From the NCBI RefSeq assembly GCF_029784155.1, contig NC_073693.1, positions 186,455,802 to 186,519,801 of the forward strand: a stretch of 64,000 nucleotides of DNA, read 5' to 3'. This DNA comes from Uranotaenia lowii. Taxonomy: Eukaryota; Arthropoda; Insecta; Diptera; Culicidae. The notes beneath the pieces were generated by a model. That model was not told the DNA's origin, did no database searches, and saw only the letters and a list, made by a program, of their open reading frames with translations. Position 1 is the stretch's first letter. Each line of letters starts with the position of its first letter. This document shows positions 33,561 to 44,077 of this stretch, one piece after another. The position numbers and the translations under genes were made by a program.

Positions 33561-35286
33561 GGGGAAGAGGGGGTTTAATGCCCACGTTAAGAATAAAGCC
33601 TTATTTTAGAATACATTTGAAAAGATTAACTTTAATTTTCGATTGTGTTTGGAAGTTTGGTTTATTTTTTGTCTAAATCTGATAGTTAGAATAACTGGAA
33701 GGTTAAAAAAGGCCACAAATTTAATGAAGTTTGAAGAGTAGGTTGAAAATTGGATTTCAGATTCAGTATGGTAGGGGCATAAAATGCGCATATGTGTGTA
33801 CCCAATCGCGCCGTTTAACGTTTAGGGGAGGAGCGGGCTATATGCGCCTATTATGCAGAACACTGATTTAATCAAATATCACATCGACTATGTGTACAAA
33901 AACTATCTACACGTGTGCAGGCATCTGTTTTCTATACAATGGAGTAATTTCTATGTTAAAATTTTCTTCTGTTTCCAAGAAAACGATTTTATTGTAAGTG
34001 TTGTCAAAAATGCCGAACCTCGAACCGTGCGGGCTAAATGCGCCTATTTATGTTTTGAACAAAATTTATGTTTTTTGGCCAATATTTCCGTATAATTTCA
34101 TTGAAACTGAAGTTTTATAAAAATCTATGTATATTATAATTTTATGGAATAAAACAAAACTTAGGGTTGCCATACTATGGAGGCAGTTCATCCATTAGAA
34201 ACACTTTATCAAATCTGTTTTTAGATCTTCAATTGTCTCTTAAAATGTTATTCAGAGCTTAGATTTGAAGGTTCAATGATTTAAATCATTTAATTATTCT
34301 ATTCATTTTACAGACATGATGGGGGCGTACAAAAACACTCTATTATTCCACTATATAATCATTATTAAACCTCCACAAAAGCTGAAATATGTTTAATTTC
34401 TTAAGTTCATTTGAGTAAGAAACAAAAACCATCCTAGTTTCTGTTTTAACCTTCTTTACGTATAATTTTTAAAAGTCGAAATATTACATCAAAATGTATC
34501 AAAACCTTGTATGATTTTTTAAATTTTTTTGAGTTTGTAAATTTATAAAAAAAATTCTTGCCCTATGTTCTAAGCATATCACCCTCAAAATGCATTGGTC
34601 AGATAAGCTGTCTAGTGAGCCATTTCATCAAACAGCCGTAGGGTCATTTAACCCGATAGGCCCATTTAGGAAACCTTTCCCCTAATAAGTGTTTATTGAT
34701 TCAAGTACCTCCGAAAGTGTTTGCCAGGTAAAAACACTTCTATTCTACTTCACAGATGGAAAAATGTATTGCTACGCGCAGTGCTGCCAGATATACTGAA
34801 ATTCTTGTGAATAGTTAATTAAATCTATATTGAATTTCGGAATTTTAAATATATTTGTTTATATTCATGTTATGTTTTCCAATACAACTTAGAAATATCT
34901 GGCGCGTTTTGCCCTACCTAGACATGTTTATTAAAACTCGTTCAAAATAACAGAAAAAATAATTGAATAAGAAAATTTTTCGTTTGTGATGATTTTCAAG
35001 ACCAATGTTTTTTTTTTTGTAATAGATGTCAGGTAATTTTTTTTGTCGATAGATGCCGTAATTCCTTACGAAAGTCAAGGCACAAATTGCAAGGAATATG
35101 GCTTGTAAAGTATTTTTTGATTTTTGCAGGGATTTCTCGCATATTTGATGGTAATTTTTTGTACAAAAGGTTTCTACTGTTGATTAGAAGGGAATAGCGT
35201 ACCGAATTCTTGAAATAAGTTTATATCTAGCTAGATATCGCAGTGGGGCGTTTTGCCCACACTGGGCATTATACCCCCAGTTCCCC
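33561..35286. mobile_element. MITE nested in the TTAA element
   Basis: The left end GGGGAAGAGGGGGTTTAATG and the right end (complement GGGGAACTGGGGGTATAATG) are imperfect inverted repeats of about 24 bp, followed by CCCA. No clear target duplication. It contains a further TA-flanked MITE at 33825-34682. The remaining sequence is AT-rich and non-coding. Confidence 0.65.
33825..34682. mobile_element. TA-flanked GGGGA MITE, third nesting level
   Basis: The left end GGGGAGGAGCGGGCTATATG and the right end (complement GGGGAAAGGTTTCC, then ATGGGCCTAT) are imperfect inverted repeats next to TA at 33823-33824 and 34683-34684. Fragments of the same family lie at 1251-1745 (inverted) and 3600-3862. The sequence CCGTGCGGGCTAAATGCGCC near 34025 is shared with the inverted copy. 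No coding sequence. Confidence 0.7.
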
Positions 35287-36356
35287 TTTCTGAAAGTAAA
35301 ACCAGAAAATTTTAGCGAATGCTCGCTTGTTTTTTCGTTTCCTTTCACCCGTCTTCGTGTGCAAAATAGCTTTAAGATATTACCACCCACTGCGCCCGTC
35401 TGCCAAGCAAGAATTTGTGCTGACTTCTCAAAAATTCAGAAACTACTTTACTGTTTTATTTATCATATTTTTGCTAAGCATTGCACTGCCAACGCAGTTA
35501 CACCACTAGAACCGGTATGAAATAAGCTTTCTTTTGCATATAGTTTTATCGCCTAAACCTTACGTTAACATACTCAAAATCCAGTGCAAAGCTGAAATTA
35601 GGTGTAGGAATTGTCTCAGAAAATCCAAATTGATAAAAAATTTGAAAAACATCTACCTTTTAAAATTCGTCATAAATTATGTATTTCGTAGTTTACAAAA
35701 TCTAAAGATGCCAAAATGTAACAAATTACGTCAACTTTTCAATTCATTTTTTGAAATTTTTCTACTGTAACAGGAACAGCTTTGGCGGTTGATTGATTGA
35801 AAAGTACGGGTTTTACACAACTTTTTTACGATTTTTGTGGGCATGACCTCTAAAAAAATTTGATAAAAATTTCCGTATGTGCAGCATATAGCTTCTAACT
35901 TCAGCTTTCTCAGGCACTAAGTGAAAATTTTTTCGAGCACTAAATAAGTGATTTATAGCAATTTTCCTGAAGCGTGTTTTTTCATAAAAAATTTCTTGGA
36001 CTTAAAATAACTTTGAAATTATTGATTGTAGCTGAAAACTGTCTGAGAAACATATTTGAGTCACATTATAGGCTTTTCAAAACTATAAATTTTAAACAAA
36101 TCGGTTGAGAAACAAGAAAGTTTTAGCGAAAACAGTGTAAACCGTCATTTGACCGCTTGCGGTCTGAATAGATATACCACATGCGTTATTCGAAAACCAC
36201 AACACTTAGAAAACATTTAAAAACGCAAAAATACTTGCATTTTGAAAATAAAAATAGTCCTGTCGTTAATTTGGCGAAAAAAAATTATATAAGGCGTAAT
36301 CATTCTTCAAAGTTTAAAAACCGTCATTTGACCGCCTCCGGTACGTTTAGTGTTAA

Positions 36357-37596
36357 TGAGATTTTTCGATGAGTGGAACGACTTTTTTTAATTCACGTAG
36401 CGTTTAATTTTTTTCACCCATCATCAGATGTCCCCCGGAGTAACCCAAAACGTTACGTAAATTTACGACACTAGTATATTCAACTGTTATCTCATGTTGC
36501 ATTTAGTTACCCTTGTTAGGAGCCATAGTACATGGAAAATAACAGGTAGGCCATTGCGTTTAACTTCACTTCTTAGCTCCGTATATGTGTTCACAGCATG
36601 CTTGCATACCAACAAAAATAGTTATGAAAATTTGGCAGTTTTATATAGAATGGAAATCAAAATTATTTATTGCTCCAACGTTCGCCATTTGATTCGTATA
36701 AAAAGTTCATAAAATTAAAGATTGATTCTTCGGGTTCATCGGAAACTATTTTTGAATTGAATTTTTTGATCCGGACCATTGATAATGAGCATTAAAAACA
36801 AATTTTCATCGCCGTCTTTCTTTATTGAAAGTATACAATGTGATATTTTCTTGTACTTATGTATAAGTTTTCATGAATGATCTAAAAGACTTTATATTTT
36901 TGTGATGACAAGTAAATTTGAACGAATTTTTAATCAAATCGCACAAGAAAAAGATCACACAAGACAAAAATATCATAAAAATTAGATTTTGGATCGCCAA
37001 AAAAGCGCGTTTCATATAGCTTTTAGCTTTTAGCGAAAAGCCAAATGTGGGTTGTTACAACAAAATGCATCAATGCATATTTTTCTCATAATTTTAATGA
37101 TGAAAAATTTGATTCTCTGAAAAATTTCATAAATTTGCCAGTTTTTTTTTCCATAACTTTTTTCTGGGGCCTCTTACCAATACGTCCAAAAAGAGCGGAA
37201 TAGCCTACCTTGTATATTTCAAAGTACTGGGTACCATTATGCGTTTTTTTCCCATGCGAGGCATGCTTAGTGTGCTACGATTTAGAAAATAACGCCCTCC
37301 TTACCGTAGTACTTGAAATCGATGGAATTTTTACGAATAAGGCTACTGGAATGAATGAAACCTAATAAATTAGTTAATAAAAATGTTTCTTTTCTCCACA
37401 AAATCATGTAAGTACACACTAAGTTTGATGGAACTTTCTCAAGAATTATCCGATTTTAATCAATTTACCCTAAATTTGTATGGTGGGCCACCTTTATAGG
37501 AGAGGGAGGGGCTTCAAACGGGAGGAAAGAACAATTTCCAGCCTAAAAAACTTTTACACGTCAATTTTCACGGCAATCTGTTCAGTAGTTTTTGAG
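36357..37596. other. AT-rich non-coding stretch
   Basis: No gene or transposon termini recognised over about 1.2 kb. Frames are short and motif-free. It ends at the TA target of the next MITE. Confidence 0.5.
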
Positions 37597-37631
37597 TACA
37601 CTGAGGTTTTTTTTTACGCGGTATTTGGTCC

Positions 37632-37790
37632 CGCGTAAAAAAAAACCCGCGTAAAAAAAACCGCGTTAATTCGAAAATCCGCGTAAAAAAAACCGTGTTA
37701 ATTCGAAAATCCGCGTAAAAAAAAACCGCGTTAATTCGAAAATCCGCGTAAAAAAAACCTCGTTAATTCGAAAATCCACGTAAAAAATCC
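37632..37790. repeat. 31-bp subterminal tandem repeat
   Basis: Four to five units combining CCGCGTAAAAAAAA with CCGCGTTAATTCGAAAAT. The same words return, in the same orientation, at 38548-38670 in the right half of the MITE. Confidence 0.85.
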
Positions 37791-37970
37791 ATTTTAATTA
37801 AAAAATTCAAACAAAACAGCACGTTACTAAAAAAACGCGTAAGAACCATGATTATTTAAAAATTTGCGTACAATGATAGTTTATTTTTAAGATAAAAAAC
37901 AAAATCAATTAGATTAATAGAATAGTAGAATATAGTGAGGCTTATTTGACAGTATGGAATTCAGATCGTC

Positions 37971-38463
37971 TCATGTCTCATGTCTCAGGTCTCATGTTCC
38001 ATGTCTCAGGTCTTAGGTTTCATGTCTCAGGTCTTAGGTTTCATGTCTCAGGTCTCATGTTCCATGTCTCAGGTCTCAGGTCTCATGTCTCATGTCTCAT
38101 GTCTCAGGTCTCAGGTCTCAGGTCTCATGTCTCAGGTCACATGTCTCATGTCTCAGGTTTCAGGTCTCAGGTCTCATGTCTCAGGTCTCATGTCTCAGGT
38201 CTCATGTCTCATGTCTCATGGCTCATGTCTCATGTGTCATGTCTCAGGTCTCAGGTCTCAGGTCACATGTCTCATGTCTCAGGTTTCAGGTCTCAGGTCT
38301 CATGTCTCATGTCTCAGGTCTCATGTCTCATGTCTCATGTCTCATGTCTCAGGTCTCAGGTCTCATGTCTCATGGCTCATGGCTCATGGCTCATGTCTCA
38401 GGTCTCATGTCTCATGTCTCATGTCTCAGGTTTCAGGTCTCAGGTCTCATGTATCACGTTCTT
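37971..38463. repeat. 7-bp minisatellite GTCTCA(T/G)
   Basis: About 70 tandem copies of a 7-bp unit alternating GTCTCAT and GTCTCAG, with occasional variants such as GGCTCAT, GTTTCAG and GTCACAT. All three plus frames stay open and encode Met-Ser-x-Val-Ser-type repeats. These are treated as an effect of the unit length, not as genes. Confidence 0.98.
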
Positions 38464-38686
38464 AGTCTCAGAGCTAAGATTTTCCCAACTACAAAAAGAT
38501 TCTAAGTGTTTTCCTTTGAAAAAGTCTTAGAATATTTTCTCTGAAAAACCGCGTTAATTTGAAAATCCGCGTAAAAAAAAACCGCGTTAATTCGAAAATC
38601 CGCGTTAATTCGAAAATCCGCGTAAAAAAAGCCGCGTAAAAAAAAACCGTGTAAAAAAAAACCGCGTAAAAAAAAACCTCAGTGTA

Positions 38687-39236
38687 TATGCGATACTTAC
38701 AGACAACACAAGCCTTTTCTTCTGTAATGCCTTTGCTTTTACCCAAGTAACTAAAAGTCACATATTTACTTTAACAGAAGCTTTGATAGTAAACCCCCCC
38801 CCACCCTTCACCTCCCCCCCCCCTATTATGATGTACTCATTGATGAACTTGAAAGTTGCAAAAATGTTTTATATGTAGTGGAACAGTTATGAACAAAATT
38901 ACTTAGTTTTTTATACTTACTCCCTGCTCATAATAACCCCCTTGTCTATAGGGTAATTACAAACACAGTTACGATTCTTGCCATGTGATGACTTAGAAAT
39001 TGGCTATATCCTAAACACTGCAATTTTAGTGAGATTTGTATATAGGCTTTTTTCAAGATTTGAATGTTTATCGTTATTTTGAGTGTGAAAAGCAAATTTT
39101 AATCATGAATAAATGCTCAGAAAATTAATGTTCATAATTACCTACCATGTATCTGAAAAAATATGGGGTAAATATGAACAATGTTTGAGAATGGGTGAAA
39201 TTATATTTTAACAGAAAATCAAATTACACCTCATGC
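38687..39236. other. Spacer with an end resembling the CCCAAG MITEs
   Basis: At 38741 the text CCCAAGTAACTAAAAGTCAC resembles the left end of the MITE at 18279. The block at 38830-38870 (ACTCATTGATGAACTTGAAA) matches that MITE's sub-repeat, so this is a truncated relative. A C-rich tract at 38791-38824 contains two long C-runs with shorter ones between. No gene is seen. Confidence 0.5.
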
Positions 39237-41009
39237 AGGGCCGTAGGAAGAACGGCTTCATGAGGGAGGTTTCGGTTACCTATTTTTTTACAATGCTATA
39301 TTTGCTTAAAAAATGCACAAATTAAAAAAAAATCAAAGAAATATTTCTCATAACTTTATACTTAACCATTTCTAAGTTGTTTTACATCAAAAGTTTAATG
39401 TATTACATAGATAATTTTGAAAAAAACATCCGAAAATCTATAAAATGCTGGATTTGTATAAGGAATCCTTTAGTTATAAATTAGAGAACTTATTTTCATC
39501 GATGGTTAGAATCTTGAATCTTGAATTTGCTCTAAAATCTGGTTGTTCTACTCATACACTTTTGATTTTTCTGGATTTTTTATGGCCCAAATAAATAAGA
39601 AGTTTAACAAAAAAAAAACTAGAATGCTCACGTTTTTCGATCAAACGCCTTCAAAACGTTTTTAAAATATACGCGTTTGTAACTGACCGGATTCTGAATG
39701 ATCATAGCCTTAGTATTTTGTTTTTTTTTAAATTCGGAAAATGATTATTTTAATGCATATGAATATTAAAAATTATGGATAACATTTTGAATGAAATTCA
39801 AAACCAGATTTGAATAACAATTTCAAAATACCTCTTCAGTTCTATTTTCTGATGATGATGCAAACTGCGAACATAGGGCGAAATATAAAACAGAAATACA
39901 ATTAAGATTTTAATAATTAATAGGGGTCCTAAACCCTACAATGAGTTTAATCTATTAAAATTTAGTATTCAAAATTGAATTTCTGTCAGCCAGGGCCGGA
40001 TTAAGCCATCGGGGGGCCCGGGGCAATTTTTCTCGGGGGGCCCCTATGATTCGATTTATTTTTTCAAATACTACCCATAAAATACAAAACCCTTTAAACG
40101 TGTAAAAAAAACTGGAGACGAGTTCATTATACTAGCTTCAAATAGCCATGTTGTCTGCGTAGAAAAAGTTTTTGGTATCTTCAAATAAATACTTTATTCA
40201 ATCACGTGCAAACATTGCGAAAGAGTTTAGAAATTTCTTAGGAATGAAAACTCTGATTATAGCTGCAAAATGCAAAATTTAATTCTCATTTTTTTTAAAC
40301 CCTTATCTCAAACTAAAATTTTCAAATAAAAAAAAATATTGGATAGATATTTTAAATGATTTTTATATCATCATTGATCGTTTGGTTTGTGCTTATTCGA
40401 AAAATATTTACCTAGTGACAATTGGGAAGTATCATGTAGATTTGAAACATAGAAAACAATATTTAACAAAAATAAACAAAATAATTAAATCCACATTCCA
40501 TAGAGATACAGAGTTTAAGAATTCAAAACTTTAAATCGCGTTATACTCAGAACCATTGTCCAGTGTCTCAAATCTAAACCATAATTTCAAATCAAGTTTT
40601 GAAAAACAAGATATGAATTAAATTTAAAAAAAAAGATACAAAGTTACAATCAGAGCAAAAGCAGAAATTGCACCAAATGTGAATTTCAATTCTATGTCTT
40701 TGAAACACAAAAAAAAAATTATTTCATGAGATGTTTTTGAATATGATTCTAATCAGATAATTTTTTTTCCTCAAATTGTTATTCTTATTGCGACGAAAGT
40801 TTCACTCGATGTCCTGAAAGCCAAAGGGGTATTAGTGCAAAAATGATCGGTTGAAAAAAAATTGAGAATAAAGATTAAATGTTAAAAATACAGAATCAGT
40901 TACCATAGAAAAAAATCAGATAAGGAATCCAAATGAGTTTAGAACCTTAAATAAAGATCCTGAATTTTCAACATTCAGAAATATTATGAAACTGAACTTC
41001 AGTAACAAC

Positions 41010-41728
41010 CAGTGATTGAATTTTGCTGAGCATGAGTTGATCAACCATCTCTCGCTCACTGCTTTACTCGGAAGCAAAGGTTGCCTTGAGGCAGCGAAAA
41101 CGACAAAACCGATGATGCATACACTCTCAACATGGCCCGCCTTCAAGGAGCAGTATACATTCGAGGCAGCGAATCCAAAAAACCAAACGAATGGCTCTCA
41201 CTCATCTCCTGTTACATTCTTGAGGGAACCGAATTCAAAAGGCAGAGCAAACCCGAGTCTCCTCGTTTGTGCCTGGATCGAATACCCGAGGTTTTTCTGC
41301 TGTTGCTGTTATTGCACAGCAACCGCACGCAGGCAGCTAGTGTTTTCGTTTCTTTTTCCTCCCCTCTCCTTGCTCCATACGTTGCGGGCCTATGCAATGC
41401 AATAAGTTCGGTTGTTGTCGTTGTTGCCTCAACCTTTGCGGCGAGGTTGAAGATGTTCTCCTCAACGCAGCTATCGGCTTGAGTCCATCAAATTCAATAA
41501 CGTAAATGAGTATGTGTGCCTCGTCTTCTTCATGCATCATGTAGCAACCGAACGTAGAGAGAGTTCGTTCGGGGCAGCAAACGAATAGTGTCTCTCAGAG
41601 CAGATCCTCCTCATGGGGGGAGGTTTGAATGAATGTATATGTATCGTCTTCTGTATAGCTATGCGAGGCCTCAGAGCGTATATTTTGAATACCTCTGATG
41701 AGAAAATTGGTGAGGATTTCAATCACTG
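41010..41728. mobile_element. Non-autonomous hAT MITE with GC-rich interior
   Basis: Ends CAGTGATTGAA and TTCAATCACTG are flanked by the exact 8-bp word GTAACAAC (41002-41009 and 41729-41736). The related element at 47649 lacks this sequence at the corresponding place, supporting insertion. The interior is GC-richer than its host and has open frames of up to 129 codons on both strands with no known motif, so these may be chance frames. Confidence 0.88.
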
Positions 41729-42154
41729 GTAACAACACAAGACTTGAAAATCCCAATGAATTAAATCTGCAAAAGGATAAGATTAAATCATGAAAATATT
41801 CATATTTATAAAATCACTCAATGATACTAGCAATTCAACTATCAGATCGTTTTTATGATAATTTGAGAATGATCATTTGGAAAATGATATGCTGAATTCA
41901 GGAAATTCACTTCAGTAGATGATAAAATTTTAGTTAAATCAGTTGAAAATGTTCCAATACAAATCTCTAAGACAGAAATTGGGATGGAAATTCAATAAAG
42001 AATCCCTGTACTGTCGATTGGTCCAATTTAAGCAACTACAGTTAAGATTTTACTTTCAAAAAAAGGGAAGGAAAAGGGTTATGAATTTATAAACCAATGA
42101 AAATTTCAATAATAATGATTGTGGGTGAAAAGTTATTACAATACGCGGTATGAA

Positions 42155-42405
42155 CCCGGATACTCCCCCTTATTCTGCGCCGTGCGTGACGTGACGATAG
42201 TCAAGTCAAGTCTGAGTCACGTTAGTCTTGTCACCTTATTCCCGAAGCCGATTGCAAAAATTTAAACTACTAGATTAGGATAAGAACTCAAAAAGTTCAT
42301 TCTAATAGACGTTCCTCACCTAAAGCGACTACTGGAATCGGGTGACTAGGGTGACTCGACTATCGTCACCTCACGCGCGGCGCAGAATAAGGGGGAATGT
42401 CCGGG
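42155..42405. mobile_element. Small MITE with CCCGGA ends
   Basis: The right end complement CCCGGACATTCCCCCTTATT mirrors the left end CCCGGATACTCCCCCTTATT, and both continue as CTGCGCCG. Inside are further inverted GTGAC/GTCAC words (CGATAGTC near 42196 and its complement near 42358). About 250 bp, non-coding. Confidence 0.8.
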
Positions 42406-43003
42406 TAAAATTCTGAAATGTTTATCATAAAGCGAAATTAGCTGCTTTTTTAGTGGAGTAAACCATAACTTGGAAACTTAACGTAATAACAAACATTATT
42501 GTTGTGCAAGACGTTTGAATGTTATGAAAATAAGGATATGTTTTTTTCTTTAATTTACCTGTTCTGTACAGAATATCGTAACTGATATGTTTCGATAAAA
42601 ATGAAAATTTGAGATGTTTTGCCTCATATTCTTCTCTTTATTTTTTTTCGAATTTGGTTTTGTCCAAAAGATTTTTATATTCTTAGCTTGCAGAATATGG
42701 GAGAGCTCCTCCTTTCTAGTTTTGGTTTTTTTTATGGATTTGTATTAGTATGATTAAAGTATTGTTCAAACTTTTTTTTCCTCCGGGGGGGCCCCTGAGC
42801 AATTGCCCCTTTTGCCCCCCCCCCCCCTTTAATCCGGCCTTGCTGTCAGCAATCTGTAGCAGATTGACATAAGTTCTGTAATTAGTAAAGATTGTTAATA
42901 TTTAATAACCTCACTGAATCATAAACATTTTATTAAGAACGAGCTCACCCGGTGTGCTTTGCTACACCTTACAATAATTATTGAAATTTTTGGTACCTAA
43001 TTA

Positions 43004-43413
43004 GGCTGGAACAAATATCAATTTCTTCTTCTGTCAATCCCCCCCCCCCCCCCCCCCTTCGAAATTTCCAAAATCCCGAAGGGGGGAATAAATAAAGTTT
43101 GAAATGTTTTAGGTAAATTTCGAATAAAAATTCAAATATCCGAAAGATTACAAGACTAAGAACCAAATTTTGGAAGATGGAAATGAATTCACATTTTGTA
43201 TTCTTGATTTTATTGAATTTTTCGATAAAAAAAATACATGATTTATAAGTTTTATGCAATAATATAGTCTGCAATTCGGTTGCATACAAGCTTTCGTGCA
43301 ATTTAATCCAATTTAATTGTTTTTCGCATTATTTTTTATTGTCCTCCCCCCCCCCCCCCTCGCGATGTTCCAACTCCGAGTGACAAAAGAAGGATTTGAA
43401 ATTTGTTCCGGCC
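43004..43413. mobile_element. MITE with GGCTGGAACAAAT ends, TTA duplication
   Basis: The left end GGCTGGAACAAAT (43004) and the right end ATTTGTTCCGGCC (to 43413) are flanked by TTA (43001-43003 and 43414-43416). Contains C-tracts of about 22 (43030) and 14 bases (43347). A truncated copy is at 12364-12693. Confidence 0.75.
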
Positions 43414-43843
43414 TTACTTAACTTTTTATTTATTTACTCAAAATTTTCAATTTAATTTCAAAATCCTTAAAATGTTTTTTCATAAAAAAATTTGCAACTT
43501 TGTTTATTTTGAAATCTTCATTATTTTTTTTTTTAAATCCGTGTTTTAATCCTTTTAATGACTCTGGATTTCTTTGCTTCAAAAGTTTAACATTTATGCC
43601 AATTTTTATTTATTTGAAATCATCGCTGTCCCTTTTTAACATTTTTTGTAACAAAGTAACGTCACGGGACACTTATTTTACCTATTCGTTTTCTAATTAT
43701 TGTTCAAATTGTGAGTGACCCCCTTCCCCATTCCTATATCCCCCCTATATGGAAGAAAGTGTGGCCTCATAACATCAGAAAAACACTTATTGTATACAAA
43801 CACGACCCTAATTTTAGTGGGTTGTGCCAACGTAAGAACTTTT

Positions 43844-44053
43844 AACTACACAAATAACACACGACGTATTATAGGACACGACACTTAACGTTCTTACTAA
43901 CGGAAAAAAAGGAACTAAAATAACCTTTTTGTCAACCGGTCGACATCGAGCCCGAAACCGGTCGACAAAAAGGTAATTTTAGTTCCTTTTTTTCCGTTAG
44001 TAAGAACGTTAAGTGTCGTGTCCTGTAATACGTCGTGTGTTATTTGTGTAGTT
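43844..44053. mobile_element. Palindromic 210-bp MITE
   Basis: 43844-43942 and 43955-44053 are near-perfect reverse complements (ends AACTACACAAATAACACACG and counterpart) around a short centre rich in ACCGGTCGAC. No clear target duplication was identified. Non-coding. Confidence 0.85.
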
Positions 44054-44077
44054 GTAAATACGACCCCATGTCATATA

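Larger units (their letters stand above)
32785..36352. mobile_element. TTAA-flanked (piggyBac-like) foldback element
   Basis: Ends CACTAAAC(A/G)TACCG are inverted and flanked by TTAA (32781-32784 and 36353-36356). Arms of roughly 600-700 bp (about 32820-33500 and 35520-36155) are near-complementary, with a word reading GTCAAATGACGGTTTACACT on one side and its complement on the other. A simple ACAAC repeat sits in the left arm near 33213. No transposase is encoded. The interior is interrupted by the element at 33561-35286. Confidence 0.8.
37599..38684. mobile_element. TA-flanked MITE that houses a minisatellite
   Basis: Ends CACTGAGGTTTTTTTTTACG and its complement lie next to TA at 37597-37598 and 38685-38686. 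Just inside each end are tandem copies of a roughly 31-bp unit (CCGCGTAAAAAAA-ACCGCGTTAATTCGAAAAT), four to five on the left (37632-37790) and fewer on the right (38548-38670). The middle is a 7-bp minisatellite (37971-38463). No transposase is encoded. Confidence 0.85.
39991..42842. mobile_element. hAT element, 8-bp target duplication, two nested MITEs
   Basis: The left end CAGGGCCGGATTAA and the right end TTAATCCGGCCTTG are flanked by the exact 8-bp word CTGTCAGC (39983-39990 and 42843-42850). GGGGCCCC-type blocks lie just inside both ends. After removing the nested MITEs (41010-41728 and 42155-42405) the element is about 1.9 kb, AT-rich and without a transposase frame. A second copy starts at 47649. 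Confidence 0.88.

Noticed and set aside
37971..38463. CRISPR-like array
   Set aside because: Units are 7 bp with no spacers; a simple tandem repeat in a eukaryotic MITE.
37946..38530. Long Met-Ser-x-Val-Ser repeat frames (up to 194 codons)
   Set aside because: A 7-bp unit rotates through all frames and contains no stop; treated as a minisatellite, not a repeat protein.
41016..41482. Overlapping frames of 116-129 codons in a GC-rich patch as a host exon
   Set aside because: They lie wholly inside an hAT MITE with an 8-bp duplication and show no domain or splice-supported structure.
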